NCBI GenBank assembly: GCA_030407085.1
Contig: CM059587.1
Location: 100,063,001 to 100,127,000, forward strand
Direction: 5' to 3'
DNA: 64,000 nucleotides
Source of the DNA: Trichopria drosophilae
Lineage: Eukaryota > Arthropoda > Insecta > Hymenoptera > Diapriidae
This document shows, piece after piece, positions 1 to 11,904 of this stretch. Position 1 is the first letter of the stretch. Each line of letters begins with the position of its first letter. Under the pieces are notes generated by a model, which was given only the letters and a program-made list of their open reading frames with translations, made no database searches and had not been told where the DNA came from. Both the position numbers and the translations under genes were made by a program.

Positions 1-42
1 AATTGATGCATCCAGATTTTACGTAATATTACAATAATAATA

Positions 43-689
43 CGGCAGAGTCTCGGTATATTTGCACATTCGGTTCCTCGCCTTCCCTTCCCGTCTAGTA
101 CAGTAGTCTCCATCCTAAGTTGTTCTATCCTCAATTGTCCTATCCAAAGTTGTGAGGCCGTCCAAAGTTATGCATTTCTCTCTTCTAAGATTATATAAGC
201 CCGTTCCCCTTTTCTTCCTCCATAACGTTTCGTTTTGTGCATCGCGACGACAGTCACGACAGTGGCGACACTCTACCACATGTAAACCACAATTTCAATT
301 ACTATATTCGGCAAGGATCGCCAAACTTCCAAACACTTCGGTTATACACGTGTGCACACACAACTCGCAAGGAACATAAACGAAAATGTGGCAATGGGGG
401 TAGGGAGAGGATATAATTTTGGACAGTCAGCCTCCATTTTGTAAGAACGGATCGTACAACTTAGGATGGGGACTACTGTATTTACCAAAAAGAAGGGGAG
501 CTCCGCTTCTAACACCCCCCCCCCTCCGTCGTGTTATGTTCGTGACGTCACAACAGGCCCTTCCTGAGGCCCCAGTCCGTAAGGTGGGGGAAAAAGAGAG
601 CAGTGACGGGTAAATATAACGAGACGGAACCAGGCAAATACACTGGGACATAAATATAGCAAGACGCATTATACCAGGACTCTACTGTA
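43..689. mobile_element. CAGTA-family MITE, split by a second MITE
   Basis: The left end (about 43-98, reading GAGTCTCGGTATATTTGC) and the right end (about 530-689, ending CCAGGACTCTACTGTA) are imperfect inverted copies, so they look like the two termini of one short non-autonomous element. The right half carries repeated ATATTTGC/GCAAATA-type motifs. A half copy in opposite orientation lies at 3186-3350. The middle is occupied by a second element at 101-478. No coding capacity is seen. The ending CTACTGTA next to TA resembles pogo/Tigger-type termini; that superfamily assignment is inference. Confidence 0.5.
101..478. mobile_element. CAGTAGTC-ended MITE with TA flanks (nested)
   Basis: The left terminus CAGTAGTCTCCATCCTAAGT at 101-120 is matched in inverted form by the right terminus ending at 478. 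Both sides are flanked by TA (99-100 and 479-480), as expected for a Tc1/mariner/pogo-type target duplication. It lies inside the 43-689 element. The short open frames within are not convincing as genes. Confidence 0.6.
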
Positions 690-699
690 TTACGATAAT

Positions 700-1120
700 A
701 TTACAGTAAGATACCACATACTGCACGAAAAAAACAGTTCATTTAACTACCTGAAAAATAGGTGCTAGAAAAATAGTTAACGCAACGAATTCGTTTGTAA
801 AGATGACAAACCAACTAAGGCTGAATGAAGTATTATAATATTTTTAATTTGTTACCACAGAAAATGGTAAAATTGACATTCTTGGTTGCTGTCTTAGGAA
901 TGACATGTAGTCAACTATTTTTGGGTTGTTACACAATGCAACCAAAAAAATAGTAAATTCAATGATTTCCGATGTTGAACGAACTATTTTCTTAAATATT
1001 AACTATTTTTTTGGTAGATTGAATAACTGTATTGTGTAATAAAGACCATGACATCCTTTTCGATTTCGCGAAATGTAATGTGGAATTACTGTAGAATATT
1101 GATAAAGGTGACCGGAATTA
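700..1120. other. AT-rich stretch, nothing recognised
   Basis: Low-complexity AT-rich sequence between two repeat blocks. I see no coding exon, RNA gene or clear transposon end here. Confidence 0.4.
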
Positions 1121-1124
1121 ATTT

Positions 1125-2000
1125 CCCCGTCAAAATTCCCCCGGAAAAAATTTCCCCTGGAAAAAATTTCCCCTGGAAAAAATTTCCCCTGGAAAAAATT
1201 TCCCCGGAATAAATTTCCCCGCATATCGAAGGGTCTTACGAAGAGGATGCATTTCAAAATTTATTGTTAAAAATGGTTCATTTTGGGTTCATTTATAGCG
1301 ATTTTTATAAAGTCCGCGAAGTAGCCACAAAACATATAATAAAATAAACTATAATATACCAAAAATATACATATATTTACTAAATGGCTCCCCCTTTTCC
1401 CCCTATATATTACTAATTCTTTTTCCCACCTCCATAAAAAATATCATCTCCTAGGCCCATAGGAGTAATAAAAAAAAAAGGCAGGTTAGGGGGGGGCGAG
1501 GTTCATTACAGGTTAGGTTATGATAGTTTTTTTGGGGGGGGGGGGCGAAGCCCCTCCAGTGAACTCATCAATCATCCACGCATTAACACTTTTAGGCAGG
1601 TTGGGGGGGGGGAGGGCGAGGTTCATTACAAGTTAGGTTAGGATAGTTTTTTTTGGGGGGGGGGGGGTCTGGGGGATGCGAAGCCCCCCCAGTGCACTCA
1701 TCAATCATCCACGCATTAACACTTTTTAGGCAGGTTAGGGGGGGGGGTGAGGTTAGGTTAGAGGTTAGGTTAGGATAGTTTTTCGGGGGGGGGGGGGGTC
1801 TATAAATAAACACTGCACGCATCAATTATCCACGCATTACCTAAGGTCCGCGAAATGCCCAATCCAGGGGAATTTATATCGGGGAAATTTATTCCGGGGA
1901 AATTTTTTCCAGGGGAAATTTTTTCCGGGGAAATTTTTTCCGGGGAAATTTTTTCCGGGGAAATTTTTTCCGGGGAATTATTTCCGGGGGAATAAAGTCC
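1125..2000. repeat. Compound element: inverted GGGGAAATTTTTTCC arrays around G-rich tandem repeats
   Basis: A left array of about five units of the form GGAAAAAATTTCCCC (1125-1222) is mirrored by a right array of about seven GGGGAAATTTTTTCC units (1860-1996). Between them, at about 1481-1840, are three imperfect tandem copies of a 110-135 bp unit. Each carries GGCAGGTTAGG followed by long G runs and CATCAATCATCCACGCATTA. The mirrored outer arrays suggest one mobile or foldback unit. The predicted short peptides made of repeating PGKISPEK-like residues are translation artefacts of the array. Confidence 0.6.
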
Positions 2001-2460
2001 GGGAACCATTGATAAATAGTGTAAACAAATCGGAAAACCGAATAGCGCGGCAAACAAAACGCACAAACATTTTTTTATTTTAATTCTTATCGACAGCAGT
2101 TTTGTAATAATATTGTATTGATTAAACTTTCGGACATTATTGTTTTTACTCGTGTGGATGTAGGTACTATGAATTTGTAGACAAAAAAAATCAGTTTGAT
2201 GGAAAATAGTTACCCTAAAAATATGTTATGAATAAAATGTAACAATTTAAAACATGACTTCACTCATTCGACTGTATGGTTGGACCCTTCATCATTTATT
2301 GTCGGAATGTCTTAAATTATTAAAACTTGTTTAATTCATGTGCTCTTTGAGTCCCATGAATCCATACTTGCCACACATGACCATAAAATACTTCAAAACC
2401 ATTTTAGCTAAGGAAATCAATCACTAAAAAGTTGACCAGCTCCTAGATTATTTCAGGATA

Positions 2461-2714
2461 GGGGTCGAAAAACCGACCAATCAACAAGTCAACAGGTCAA
2501 AAAACCGCCAATCAAAATGGCTGTGTCTATTTTTTTTTATAGCTGGTCGGTTTTTTGACCTATCGGCTTTTTGATATTTATTATAGTCATAAAGTCGGTA
2601 CCTAAGAAAATACAAAGTCATTTTTTGAAGTGTCGGTTTTTTACTGTCGGATTTATGACTATCGGTTTTTTGACCTATCAGCTTCTTTATTTGTCCATTT
2701 TTCGACCCGTACCC
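2461..2714. mobile_element. Palindromic hAT-like MITE (GGGTCGAAAAACCGAC family)
   Basis: It starts GGGGTCGAAAAACCGACC and ends CGACCCGTACCC, and the interior is built from repeated GTCAAAAAACCGACA/TGTCGGTTTTTTGAC motifs on both strands. The same family recurs at 2735-2915, 3400-3510, 4812-5007 and 27935-28118. No target duplication is evident for this copy. Confidence 0.65.
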
Positions 2715-2734
2715 GTTATTCACAGTCTTCCAAA

Positions 2735-2915
2735 GGGTGCTGGTCGAAAATCCGACAAATTAAAAAGCGGACAGGTCAAAATATCGATAGTCAAAAAACC
2801 GACAATTGAAATCCGACAGTCAAAAAATCGACACTTTAAAAAACGAATGACCGATTGTCAATGTGTCTATTTTTATGTGCCGACTACATGACTGTCGGTT
2901 TGTTGAGATGTCGCC
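2735..2915. mobile_element. Palindromic hAT-like MITE, degenerate copy
   Basis: The left terminus GGGTGCTGGTCGAAAATCCG is clear. The right end has decayed (CTGTCGGTTTGTTGAGATGTCG). Internal repeats match the 2461-2714 element. Confidence 0.5.
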
Positions 2916-3185
2916 TTATTCTATTAAAAAAATTGAAACGAATTTATAAAAATAAGTCGCAAATTTACATTTTTATACGATTGGAATAGGAATGAAATCA
3001 TATTTATAGCAAGAGCACATAAAAATCTTCGAAAATCGGTCATCAGCTAAAGCATGGCCAAGATTGTCAACATACTTAGGGTAGTATATTTCCACAAACA
3101 AGACTATTTTTGGACAAAACCTCATCATTAAATCTATGTTTAGTGATGACTATTTAAAACGTCAGATGTCTATCGCGTACCAATA

Positions 3186-3350
3186 CTGTAGAGTCCTGGT
3201 ATATTTGAGACTTGCTATATTTACATCCCAGGATATTTGCCCGGTTACGTCTCGTGATATTTGCCTGTTGCCGCTTTCTTTTTCCCCCACCTTCGGACTG
3301 GGCCTTAGAAAGGGCCTTTTGTGGCGTCACGAACACAATGTGACTGAGGG
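3186..3350. mobile_element. Half copy of the 43-689 MITE, inverted
   Basis: CTGTAGAGTCCTGGTATATT at 3187 onward, through the GTGGCGTCACGAACA segment, is the reverse complement of 530-689. Only one end is recognisable. Confidence 0.55.
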
Positions 3351-3399
3351 GAGAGTGGGAGAAGCGATACTTAATTTTTCAAATATCATATTTACAGAT

Positions 3400-3510
3400 C
3401 GGTAGGAAGAAAAATAGACACATAGACAAGCGAACAGTAATTTTTTGAAGTGGAGGTTTTTTGCTGTCGGCTTTCAGATTGTCAGTTTTTTTATGACGAC
3501 TCGTACTCCA
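3400..3510. mobile_element. Fragment of GTCGGTTTTTTGAC-type MITE
   Basis: It holds the right half of the palindromic family, with the motifs GCTGTCGGCTTTCAGATTGT and a decayed terminus GACTCGTACTCC. The left half is degenerate. Confidence 0.45.
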
Positions 3511-3519
3511 TAATTTCAT

Positions 3520-4800
3520 AACTCTGCAGTCATTTGTACGCTTTATGCAAAAAAATAGCATTTTTTCAGTTTATGGCTCCGTAACAAAGACGGTGTAAGA
3601 TCTAAAAATGTACTAAACCTTTTTTGAGAGCACAAAACTTCCTTGAAAAAAGTATAGGAGATTCCTCGTCCAAAGTTAAAATGTAAAATATAAATAACGC
3701 TGAAATATAAAGTAATCTTCAACTTGAATTAGACACACTTTTAACGTTGATCGTGGCCTAACTATTGACTTTAGACGAGGATTCTTCCTATTTTTTTTTT
3801 ATACAAATTTTGTGCTTCACAAAAAAAGCTTCAGTACATTTTTGGAGTATTTGACACTGCTTTCGATACGGAAACCGTAGACTCAAAAAATGCTGATTGT
3901 TTAAATTTTATCTACGTTTTTAAAGCATGCAAATTATTTTACAATTTGGAATTTTAATCGCACATTTCTGGTTTGAGCACTTAATTTATTCGGTAGGCAA
4001 AAGCCGCTTTAAATTGTCTGCCGAGTCCGATAGCTCCTGGACTATTTGTATTAAAATTCTATTGTTAAACAAAAAATTAAAAAATATATCATTTTAACAT
4101 TCAATGTGTAGTAATATTTTATATATCCTAAAAATCGTGTTTTCCCATCTTTTGACAAGAATCCCTCATTCTTCACTCTGTAAAGACCTTAAAAAAATTC
4201 AGAGAGATCGTTATTATAAAAAACTAAATAATTTGTGTTTTAGTACCATTTCTACGCGCAAGTCTTGGTTAGTTCAGTTCTTAAACGATTATAATATTTT
4301 CGTAATAGTGCCGTAGTTTTTTGTAATGAATCAAATGATAATGTACGCAATATATTCTTCGTGTTTACGAGGTATGCGAAAGTAAGGAGAGTGTATTCAG
4401 TCGCATACGATTCTTTGAGATGAACAGAATCCGTATACGGTATGGCGATTGGTATCGACGCAGCATATTACTTATGCAACAGAGTGCTGCTATATATTTC
4501 ATCTCATGTAATACAATCAAAGATGACTTCATTCGGTGTCAAAACGTCAAAAAACACGTTAAATGATTTCATCGTCTTCCCCGATTCTTTCATCACTAAA
4601 TTGGTAAATTTAATTAACACTGGGTTAAATTTTGCTTTATTAAAATCGATATTTATTGGAATACGTTGGAATTTCTCTTCATCAGATTTACTGCAGTTTT
4701 ATATAGTAAAACTGTTGCAAGTTTAAAAAACTGTCGGTGTAGTGGATTTTGAGACATAATGGGACACTCCGTATATTCTTGCCAGTTGATAGTGATTTAT
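3520..4800. other. No gene recognised
   Basis: AT-rich sequence. The two short open frames here show no known motif, no domain and no splice context that would support a gene. Confidence 0.4.
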
Positions 4801-4811
4801 GAAAAATTAGT

Positions 4812-5007
4812 GGGTACTGGTCGAAAAACCGACGATTCGAAAAACCAATAGTCAAAAAACCGACAGTCGAAAAGCCAACACATAAAAAATAGATCCATCG
4901 ACAGGAAGACAGTCGTTTTTTTAACTGTCGGTTTTTCGATTGTCGTTTTTTTAGTCGTGCTTTTGACCTGTCGGCTTTTTCATTTTTCGGTTTCTCGACC
5001 CGCATCC
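4812..5007. mobile_element. Palindromic hAT-like MITE with 8-bp flanking repeat
   Basis: Termini are GGGTACTGGTCGAAAAACCG and the inverted CGACCCGCATCC. The flanks are AAATTAGT (4804-4811) and AAATGAGT (5008-5015), matching at 7 of 8 positions. This is the 8-bp target duplication size of hAT elements. The interior is made of repeated GTCGGTTTTTCGATTGTC-type motifs. It is non-coding. Confidence 0.7.
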
Positions 5008-5051
5008 AAATGAGTAAATATGCACATAATAATCTAATTAAGTTGTTCCCA

Positions 5052-5095
5052 TCTGCACAAGGACGACTATAGTAGTCGAAACATTTTGAATCAAT
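5052..5095 (+). ncRNA. Degenerate hammerhead-like motif
   Basis: CTGCACAAG is followed by the stem GACGACTATAGTAGTC and GAAAC, in the same layout as the better core at 21716-21756. The CUGAUGA box is mutated, so activity is unlikely. It is listed as a family member only. Confidence 0.3.
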
Positions 5096-5099
5096 AACT

Positions 5100-6590
5100 T
5101 TTCAACAAATAAAAAAACAGGTTAAATTAATAATAAAGTTGATAAATAATAATTAAATTAGTATAAAAATAAGAAAAAATAAGTTTTACTTCAGAAGCGG
5201 ACGAATTTTTTAAAAATTATGTAATTTTTATATTAATTTGTATCCATGTGTATTTCGGGGGATGATTACAAATTTTAATTCAGAATTATAAAATTCAAAA
5301 TAACAATATTAATTTATCTGAACAATCGTTTAATGTTTGGAGCTTGTTTAACTAAATATTTTATTAAAAAGACTAATAATTTGATAATTTTTTACTCATA
5401 CTTAACTTTTACGGAATAAAATTTCTTGAAAATCAGTAAAATCTTTATGGATGCAAACAAAGAATAAATTGAGCCAGCGACTGAAAAACCTTGAAATATT
5501 TTTTGTTCAAATTCTCCAATTTTGTCATTTTTATGCTCGCCGTGTTGGATCCGAAATTCTAAATTTTGAAATTTTCACTTCAGATTCATACTCATCGATC
5601 TAAAAAACTAAGATATCACCTTGTAGTAAATTTCGATAATTTTATCAAAATTCGTCCGCCATCTTGAATTTTGTTAAACCGATTTGGAAATTCTAGTAAA
5701 ACATGTATGCATTTAGTAACCACTATTTAAATAAATAATTAAATTTTTCTCTCCTTAAAAACATTTTAATTAGGAATCAGAGAAATGGTTAGATCGAAAC
5801 GTTATTTTTACAGATAATAGGCATTTCTAGTTGTACAGTTACCATTAGAGGCATTCCGAACCTACTATAATATTGTATTTTAATTAGAATAAAAGCAGTT
5901 CCGTAAATCATAGATTCGAAGATGATAAGATACAAATATTCGGCTATGTTTAATCCATTTTTGTTTTTGTATTTTAATATAGCTTGTATCCAAGCTCGTT
6001 TATTGTTTACTTTGTTTTGGATTTTATTTACATTTCAAGAGAAATAATTTCATTGTTTATCTAAATGTTAAGAAAACAACTCTTAGATGTACACCCCATA
6101 TCATTGAAACGACCTCAAAATATCGACCTCAATGAATATTTGTGTTACAAATTTTCGAACGCTTTAAATGCTAAGCTTTTTTTTTTAAATTCTAAAAATG
6201 AAAAGTTCATCCTAGAATTATTTTTTTATGACAGTTTTACATAACGTAATTGTACTAATAGACAGATTTCATAGTTTTTTCAGTAACATCTGTGCGAAAT
6301 TGAATCGAATTTCTGACCTGTTCCGTTTATAACTGATTACAAACTTTTTTGAAAGAATGTATCGAACTAATACCAACACTCAAAGAATTGAATCCGAAAA
6401 TTTCCCGAAAAACCATAAAGTATAGTAAAAATCTGTATACGATTCAGTACGAAATATGCATATTTCTTTCCCTTTCTTTTGCATATACATAAACTTACAT
6501 AACATACAAGAAATTTTTATAATTCAAACCAAATGATTTATACGGAAGTCACGTGACATTTTAAATCGTCGTTTAATTTTGTGCAAATAA
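5100..6590. other. No gene recognised
   Basis: AT-rich intergenic sequence. A segment near 5640-5680 (GTCCGCCATCTTGAATTTTG) resembles the dispersed CAAAATGGCGGA-type repeat also seen near 8990, 9570, 42850 and 53510. Confidence 0.4.
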
Positions 6591-6600
6591 TTATTACCTA

Positions 6601-6845
6601 TTAAAAATTTCTGTAGTAATTTCCTGAAAGAGTAACCGAAGTTTTTTATCGTTACGATTTCAGAATTTTACGAAACAGAGTTTAGAAATTTTCTGAAATC
6701 TTTTGGTAATTTTTTGAAATCTTTTGTAAATGTTTTGAAAATATTTTGAAAATGTTTTTTAATTTTGTTTCGTAAAATTCTGAAACGGTAACAGTAAAAA
6801 AACTTCAGTTACTTTTTGAGAAAGTTCCTAGAGAAATTTCTAACA
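6601..6845. repeat. Short foldback element (inverted repeat)
   Basis: The arm at 6601-6680, containing ATTTCAGAATTTTACGAAAC, is repeated in inverted form at 6765-6845 (TTTCGTAAAATTCTGAAACG). Outer ends TTAAAAATTTCT and AGAAATTTCTAA also pair. The central spacer is A/T-rich. It is non-coding. Confidence 0.6.
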
Positions 6846-6849
6846 ATGT

Positions 6850-8780
6850 AAATAAATATTACTCAAATAATAAAACCGTACTGTAACTTTTGTTTTTAAC
6901 GGTATTATCAATACTATTTTATCTCTATTAATAACAAAAAGTTTTAAAAATGTACGTAAATTATTCAGAAGTATGAGCAATATTATTCCCGTTAGGAATT
7001 TTATAGGTTTTTAAATATAGTTCATTGTTTTTAAGTAATAGTCAAGAAGATTATGTATTCCGTGATAATGTTAGCAGAGGGTAACTGAGTCGATAATGTT
7101 TAAAAGCAGTTGCTCTGTAGTAGAAGATTATGTTACCTGCTTTCTCAGTTTCATCCCAGGTTTTAGTTAGCATGAAGTGCTTATTAAGTGGAGTGGGAGC
7201 AACCTGGGTTACTCAGGTAGTTTCCGTCTTCGCCGCCAGGTCACTAGGACCCTACTAAACTTCTCAATAGTAAAATGAAAAATTCCCAATATATAAGGCA
7301 AACGAGAGAGGAACTTTCTACTTGCACTTGGCAACAAGTGTGAATACGAATGAGTTAGTTCCTACGTTAAGTTTTTCCAGAAAGGGTTAGGATTGCAAAA
7401 TCCCGACCCACACTTAATAACAAAGCAAAAATACTACAAAATACATTTTGAATTTCAGCACTTTTCTGAATTGTTTTTCAACAATAAGATAGTTAATAAT
7501 AAAAGAGGATTTAATGTCAATCGTATAAATTTATCATCGACTATTATGTAATTTTAATAATAAATGAATATATCGATTTCCGGATCAAGAGATGGAAATT
7601 AAATTAGACTTATAATATAATCGAATTTTATAGGTTACGTGCATTCATTATTTTACTCCAGCTATTGATATTTATGGTTTTTTTATTCCATTTTTAGAAT
7701 GACAAAAGAAACAGGAAAACTCATACTAAACACTTATAAATTTTCCTCTACCTATTTACTATCGAATCTTGTTTCCTCGCACAGTTCAGAAACTTGACGT
7801 AATGTTTGCAATGAAACATAGTTGCCAAAGTAAAATACGCTTTTTAGTGAATAAGTTTCATAACTAACATTAAGTGAACACAAATAAAATATCAAAATCA
7901 AGGGCAGGTTAAGTTGTTAAGAAAAATTCTAGGTTATGTATTTTTTGTTGATACAATATATTAGTTATATCGGTTATACCTATTCACTTATTTATGTGTA
8001 AATTATTTAATTTCTTTGCATAGATCTGCTTGAAAAATGAAGTATAAGAAAAGACAACTTTTTTTGTTTATAATAATTATACGTATATTTTTCTGTGTGA
8101 TTGGATGACAAATTGCAGAGCGATATTATCAACCAATGAACTGTATTAGAAATTATTAAATTCTATAATTCAATATGTTTTGTGTCAATAAAAATTATCT
8201 TTTTGCATGTCAGTGTTGGGGATTTAAAGAATCGATTTCAATCGTTCAACAAATCTGAAATTATTTCAGCAATTATAAAAAATGCCACTTTCCTCGGGTG
8301 AGCGGCAAACCCTCACCTACATTTTTTGCCTGACCGGTTTTTTACCCAAAATCTTGACTTCCTCCCAATTAAAATCGTGTTTGAACCACTTTCGTCGTTC
8401 ATTTATAACAGATTCGATTCGAGATGTACAATAGATGATATTTTTATGTTCATTATTGCAAACATTATGATGGCGTTTGCCAACAGCCAATTAATTCTTA
8501 AATTCTAAAATTGAGAATTATAATATTACAAACTCGATGTTGTATTCTAAGAAAATCGATGATGATTTCTCAAAACGTCGAAATGTCAAAGAGAAGCCTA
8601 CTTTAATATCCATCTCATAAACAACTTCATCCGGACATCGATATAATCATTTATTATTAAACCATTAACGCTCAGACGGACGAATTTTCAGCGTTAGTTT
8701 CAACGTCGATAATTTGTACGTAAATGCCTTGAGAAAAATATGAGTACTACTGTTTTTAACGTAAAATTGTATGCTCTTTC
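6850..8780. other. No gene recognised; GC-richer patch at 7040-7420
   Basis: Mostly AT-rich. The 7040-7420 patch (for example CCGTCTTCGCCGCCAGGTCA) stands out in composition and could be an old retroelement remnant, but I cannot name it. Short frames here show no known motif. Confidence 0.35.
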
Positions 8781-8789
8781 AGTATCTGT

Positions 8790-9793
8790 CAATAAAATTT
8801 TGATAAAATGAACCGCAAAAAAATTATACACGTTTTTCTGTTAAAAAATATGGTTTTTTACATTTTGTTTTTCACAAAAATATGACTTTCACCTCGAAAT
8901 GGTGTTGGGAACATATCTAAGTTGAAAATATCGCGTCCATAGACCCCCAGGATTAAAACATACCATATCTGAATTCATAATTCAAGATGGGAGTTTTCAA
9001 AATGGCGCCTAGAAGCTCAAAATTCTTTTTAAAACTTAAGCATTTTTTTTCTTAAAAACTATAGAGAAAATTTAATAAGAACAATAATGCTTTGTAATAA
9101 GTCAAAGAATACTCTCACATTTTATCAGCATCCAATAATGCACTGCTTGATTTTTCAAAAATTCGAAAAATCGAAATTTTGAAAAAAGTTATTTTAAAAA
9201 TTTGAGTAGGTTCTTTATTCTTTATTCTAAGAAAATTGTCTCAAAAGCCTATAGTTTCCAAAAAAATAAATTATTGGTCTTGAAATATAGAACAGTTTAA
9301 TAATTTATTTTCATGAAAACTATAGACTTTACAGAAAATTTCCTTAGAACAAAAATATCTTCGAACAATTTAAAGAAGCTACACAAATGTTTTCAGATTT
9401 TTTATATGATTTTTTTTTTAAATTTCGATTTTCGAATTTTTGAAAAATCAAGCAGTGTATTACTGTATCATGATAAAATTTAAGAGAATTCTTTGACTCA
9501 TTCCAAAGCATTGTTGTTCTTAGAACATTTTTTTATGTTAAGTTTTAAAAAAAATTTTGAGATTCTAGACGCCATTTTGAAAACTGCCATCTTGAATTAT
9601 GAATCCTGGAATATGGTACATTTTAATTCTGGGGGTCCATGGACGCGATATTTTGAAACTTATTAGATATGTTTCCCAACGCAATTTCGAGGTGAAAATG
9701 ATGTTTTACTGAAAAACAAAATGTAAGATAAGGATGTTTTTTAACAGAAAAACGTGTATAACTTTTTTGTGGTTTATTTTATCGAAATTTTAT
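8790..9793. repeat. Long (about 1 kb) near-perfect foldback
   Basis: The left arm, about 8790-9285, returns in inverted form at about 9300-9793. Paired landmarks include ATACACGTTTTTCTGTTAA/TTAACAGAAAAACGTGTATA, TCGCGTCCATAGACCCCCAG/CTGGGGGTCCATGGACGCGA and TGCACTGCTTGATTTTTCAA/TTGAAAAATCAAGCAGTG. The centre is near 9292. Coding potential is absent. Transcription would give a long double-stranded hairpin. Confidence 0.75.
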
Positions 9794-9965
9794 ATAAAAT
9801 TTTTTTCCGTGTAACTTGCTAAAATATAATAATAAATATTTATATTGGTATCTTAATTTACTTCACAATAATTAATTCCGTTGTTTGTCTTCTGCAAAAA
9901 ATCTGCACAGACTATTTAAAAACTTCCGCGACGAGTTCAAATAATTAAAAAAACAGCACTAAGTA

Positions 9966-10215
9966 CAGTAGGACCTCTCTTATTCTAATTATTAAAGTTT
10001 TTCAAAATGGCGCCGACCTCTCTAATTCTAATTTTCCCCTTACCCCCACTTACTTTGCTTGCGAGCTTGTGATTCGTGGACAATATTTTTCGTTGACTTT
10101 TCGTGTGATGGTGGGACAAGACTTGTGGGGGAACGATTAAAATAAGAGAGGCTGGACAATTAGAGTAAGAAAGGCAATTAGAATAAGAGAGGTTTGAATA
10201 AGAGAGGTCCTACTG
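9966..10215. mobile_element. CAGTAGGACC MITE with TA flanks
   Basis: Termini CAGTAGGACCTCTCTTATTC and the inverted copy ending GGTCCTACTG are flanked by TA at 9964-9965 and 10216-10217. Internal TTATTCTAATT/AATTAGAATAAGAGAGG motifs are repeated several times. The same family occurs at 11905-12196, 42914-43130, 43133-43409 and 46863-47054. Termini and TA flanks fit a pogo/Tigger-type non-autonomous element. Confidence 0.7.
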
Positions 10216-10219
10216 TACA

Positions 10220-11890
10220 GTACATTTGTACAATTGTTAAAGTCAGTGTCTAATAAACTACAAGTATAATAATAATAAGCCACGAAATGCGCGAAAATAA
10301 AAATAAAAAATAGAAATACTAATCAAATAAAACAGAAAAAGTTCAAATATGGACCCTTTGACCGTTGACTTTTCAAGAAGAAAATTTTCGACAATATCAT
10401 CGTTTTTCATTGTTTTTCGGGTTGCTGAATATGACTCCAACGTGAAGTTTTAAACATTTAAAATAGCGGATCCTGTATGGCAGACAAAATTTGTTTAATT
10501 CTCGCAGTTCACGAATATCATTACTCGCATGCAAATTAAGCAACCCCGAAACCTCTAGAATAATTTCGTAATATTTGTGATTAATACTTGAAATTTGCTC
10601 TATTACAGGAGTAGTATGCTCATTTACGATTTGTATTCGAAAAACAAAAATAGATATAAATATATAAAATAGATATTTAATATAAACCTGAAATGGCTTC
10701 CAGAGATTTTTCTAAGTTTTATTGTAACTATGGTTTCTGATGTTTTTTGATGCGCTGATTACGAATATCATAATGTAAATTGCCGACAAGATCATTTTAA
10801 AGGTGAAACTGAAAAAAATGTTTTAAACAAAAATGTACTGTAAAAAAAGGTTTTACAATTTTGACCTTGATAATGACCTTGACGACAATTGTCATTCTAA
10901 TATTCGCAATCAACGCACCAAAATACATAGGAAACCAAAATTGCAATAAAAATTGAATGGAAAACGAATCTGATTGTGAGTTTAGAATTGGCAAACATTT
11001 TTAGGTTATGTATAGAGACATTTATTTTTGCCCGTTTTGTCTTCATAATCGAAACGTTTGTCATATTACAATGTAAAATTTATAGCATGATATTCTAGTT
11101 TATTAGTATAAGCCCAAATAAACCAATATAAACAGATAAAAATAGTGTTACTATTTGTTTCGACTTTTATTGTTTTATGCAAATACCCATGTGAGTCTCG
11201 GGTCGGAATCTGAGATCCTTGCAATCGCACATTCGAGACGAGTTCGAGGATCAGCGCCATGTAAGGCAAAACTAGGTAAGGGTCTCGTTGTAACCTTGCC
11301 ACTTTTATTTATCATTTGTGTTCACGGGGCGTAAACAACGTGCGTGCTCGTATACGTATATTACAATTAATCGAATGTGCCTCCAAACTGCATCGATGCG
11401 AACTTGAGTCCTTAATTGAAGCAGTAGTTTTTACACTAAGTCGTCGTATGTCATCAGACAATCCTTCGCAAATTTGACGGATATGGGCAACTTTTCAAAA
11501 AAATTTATCAGAATGTCAGTTTTGGATATAAAAATCACCTTTCGAACGGTTGCCAATTAATTGTGATTTGTGCCTTCGATTAATATGAATCAATATTCAG
11601 AATAAGTTTATGACTCTGCAAAAAGTTCAAATTTGTAGACAATATTTTTGAACGACAATTTTCGTTATGATCAATTTTTTTTTAATAGAACATACGACCA
11701 ATTAGTTCCAAGAGCACTGATTAGAAAATGGCTTCATTTTCTATTATGGTACATTATATGAATTTCGTGACGTAAGAAATCACTTTTGGAGTAAAAATGG
11801 AGCAAATTTAATGATAAGTGACTTTTCACTCGTTTAAGGTGAGATTTTGTACTTTAGAGAATAAGATTTCAATCGTTATTAAAACTACAC
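10220..11890. other. No gene recognised
   Basis: AT-rich. Short minus-strand frames near 10258-11302 lack known motifs. The GC-richer patch at 11180-11310 could be an old repeat. Confidence 0.35.
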
Positions 11891-11904
11891 TTAATATAAA
11901 TGTT

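Noticed and set aside
1748..1780. Interstitial telomere-like GGTTAGGTTAGG motifs
   Set aside because: Only two to four TTAGG-like units, embedded in the G-rich tandem repeat and present in each of its copies, so they belong to that repeat rather than to a telomere.
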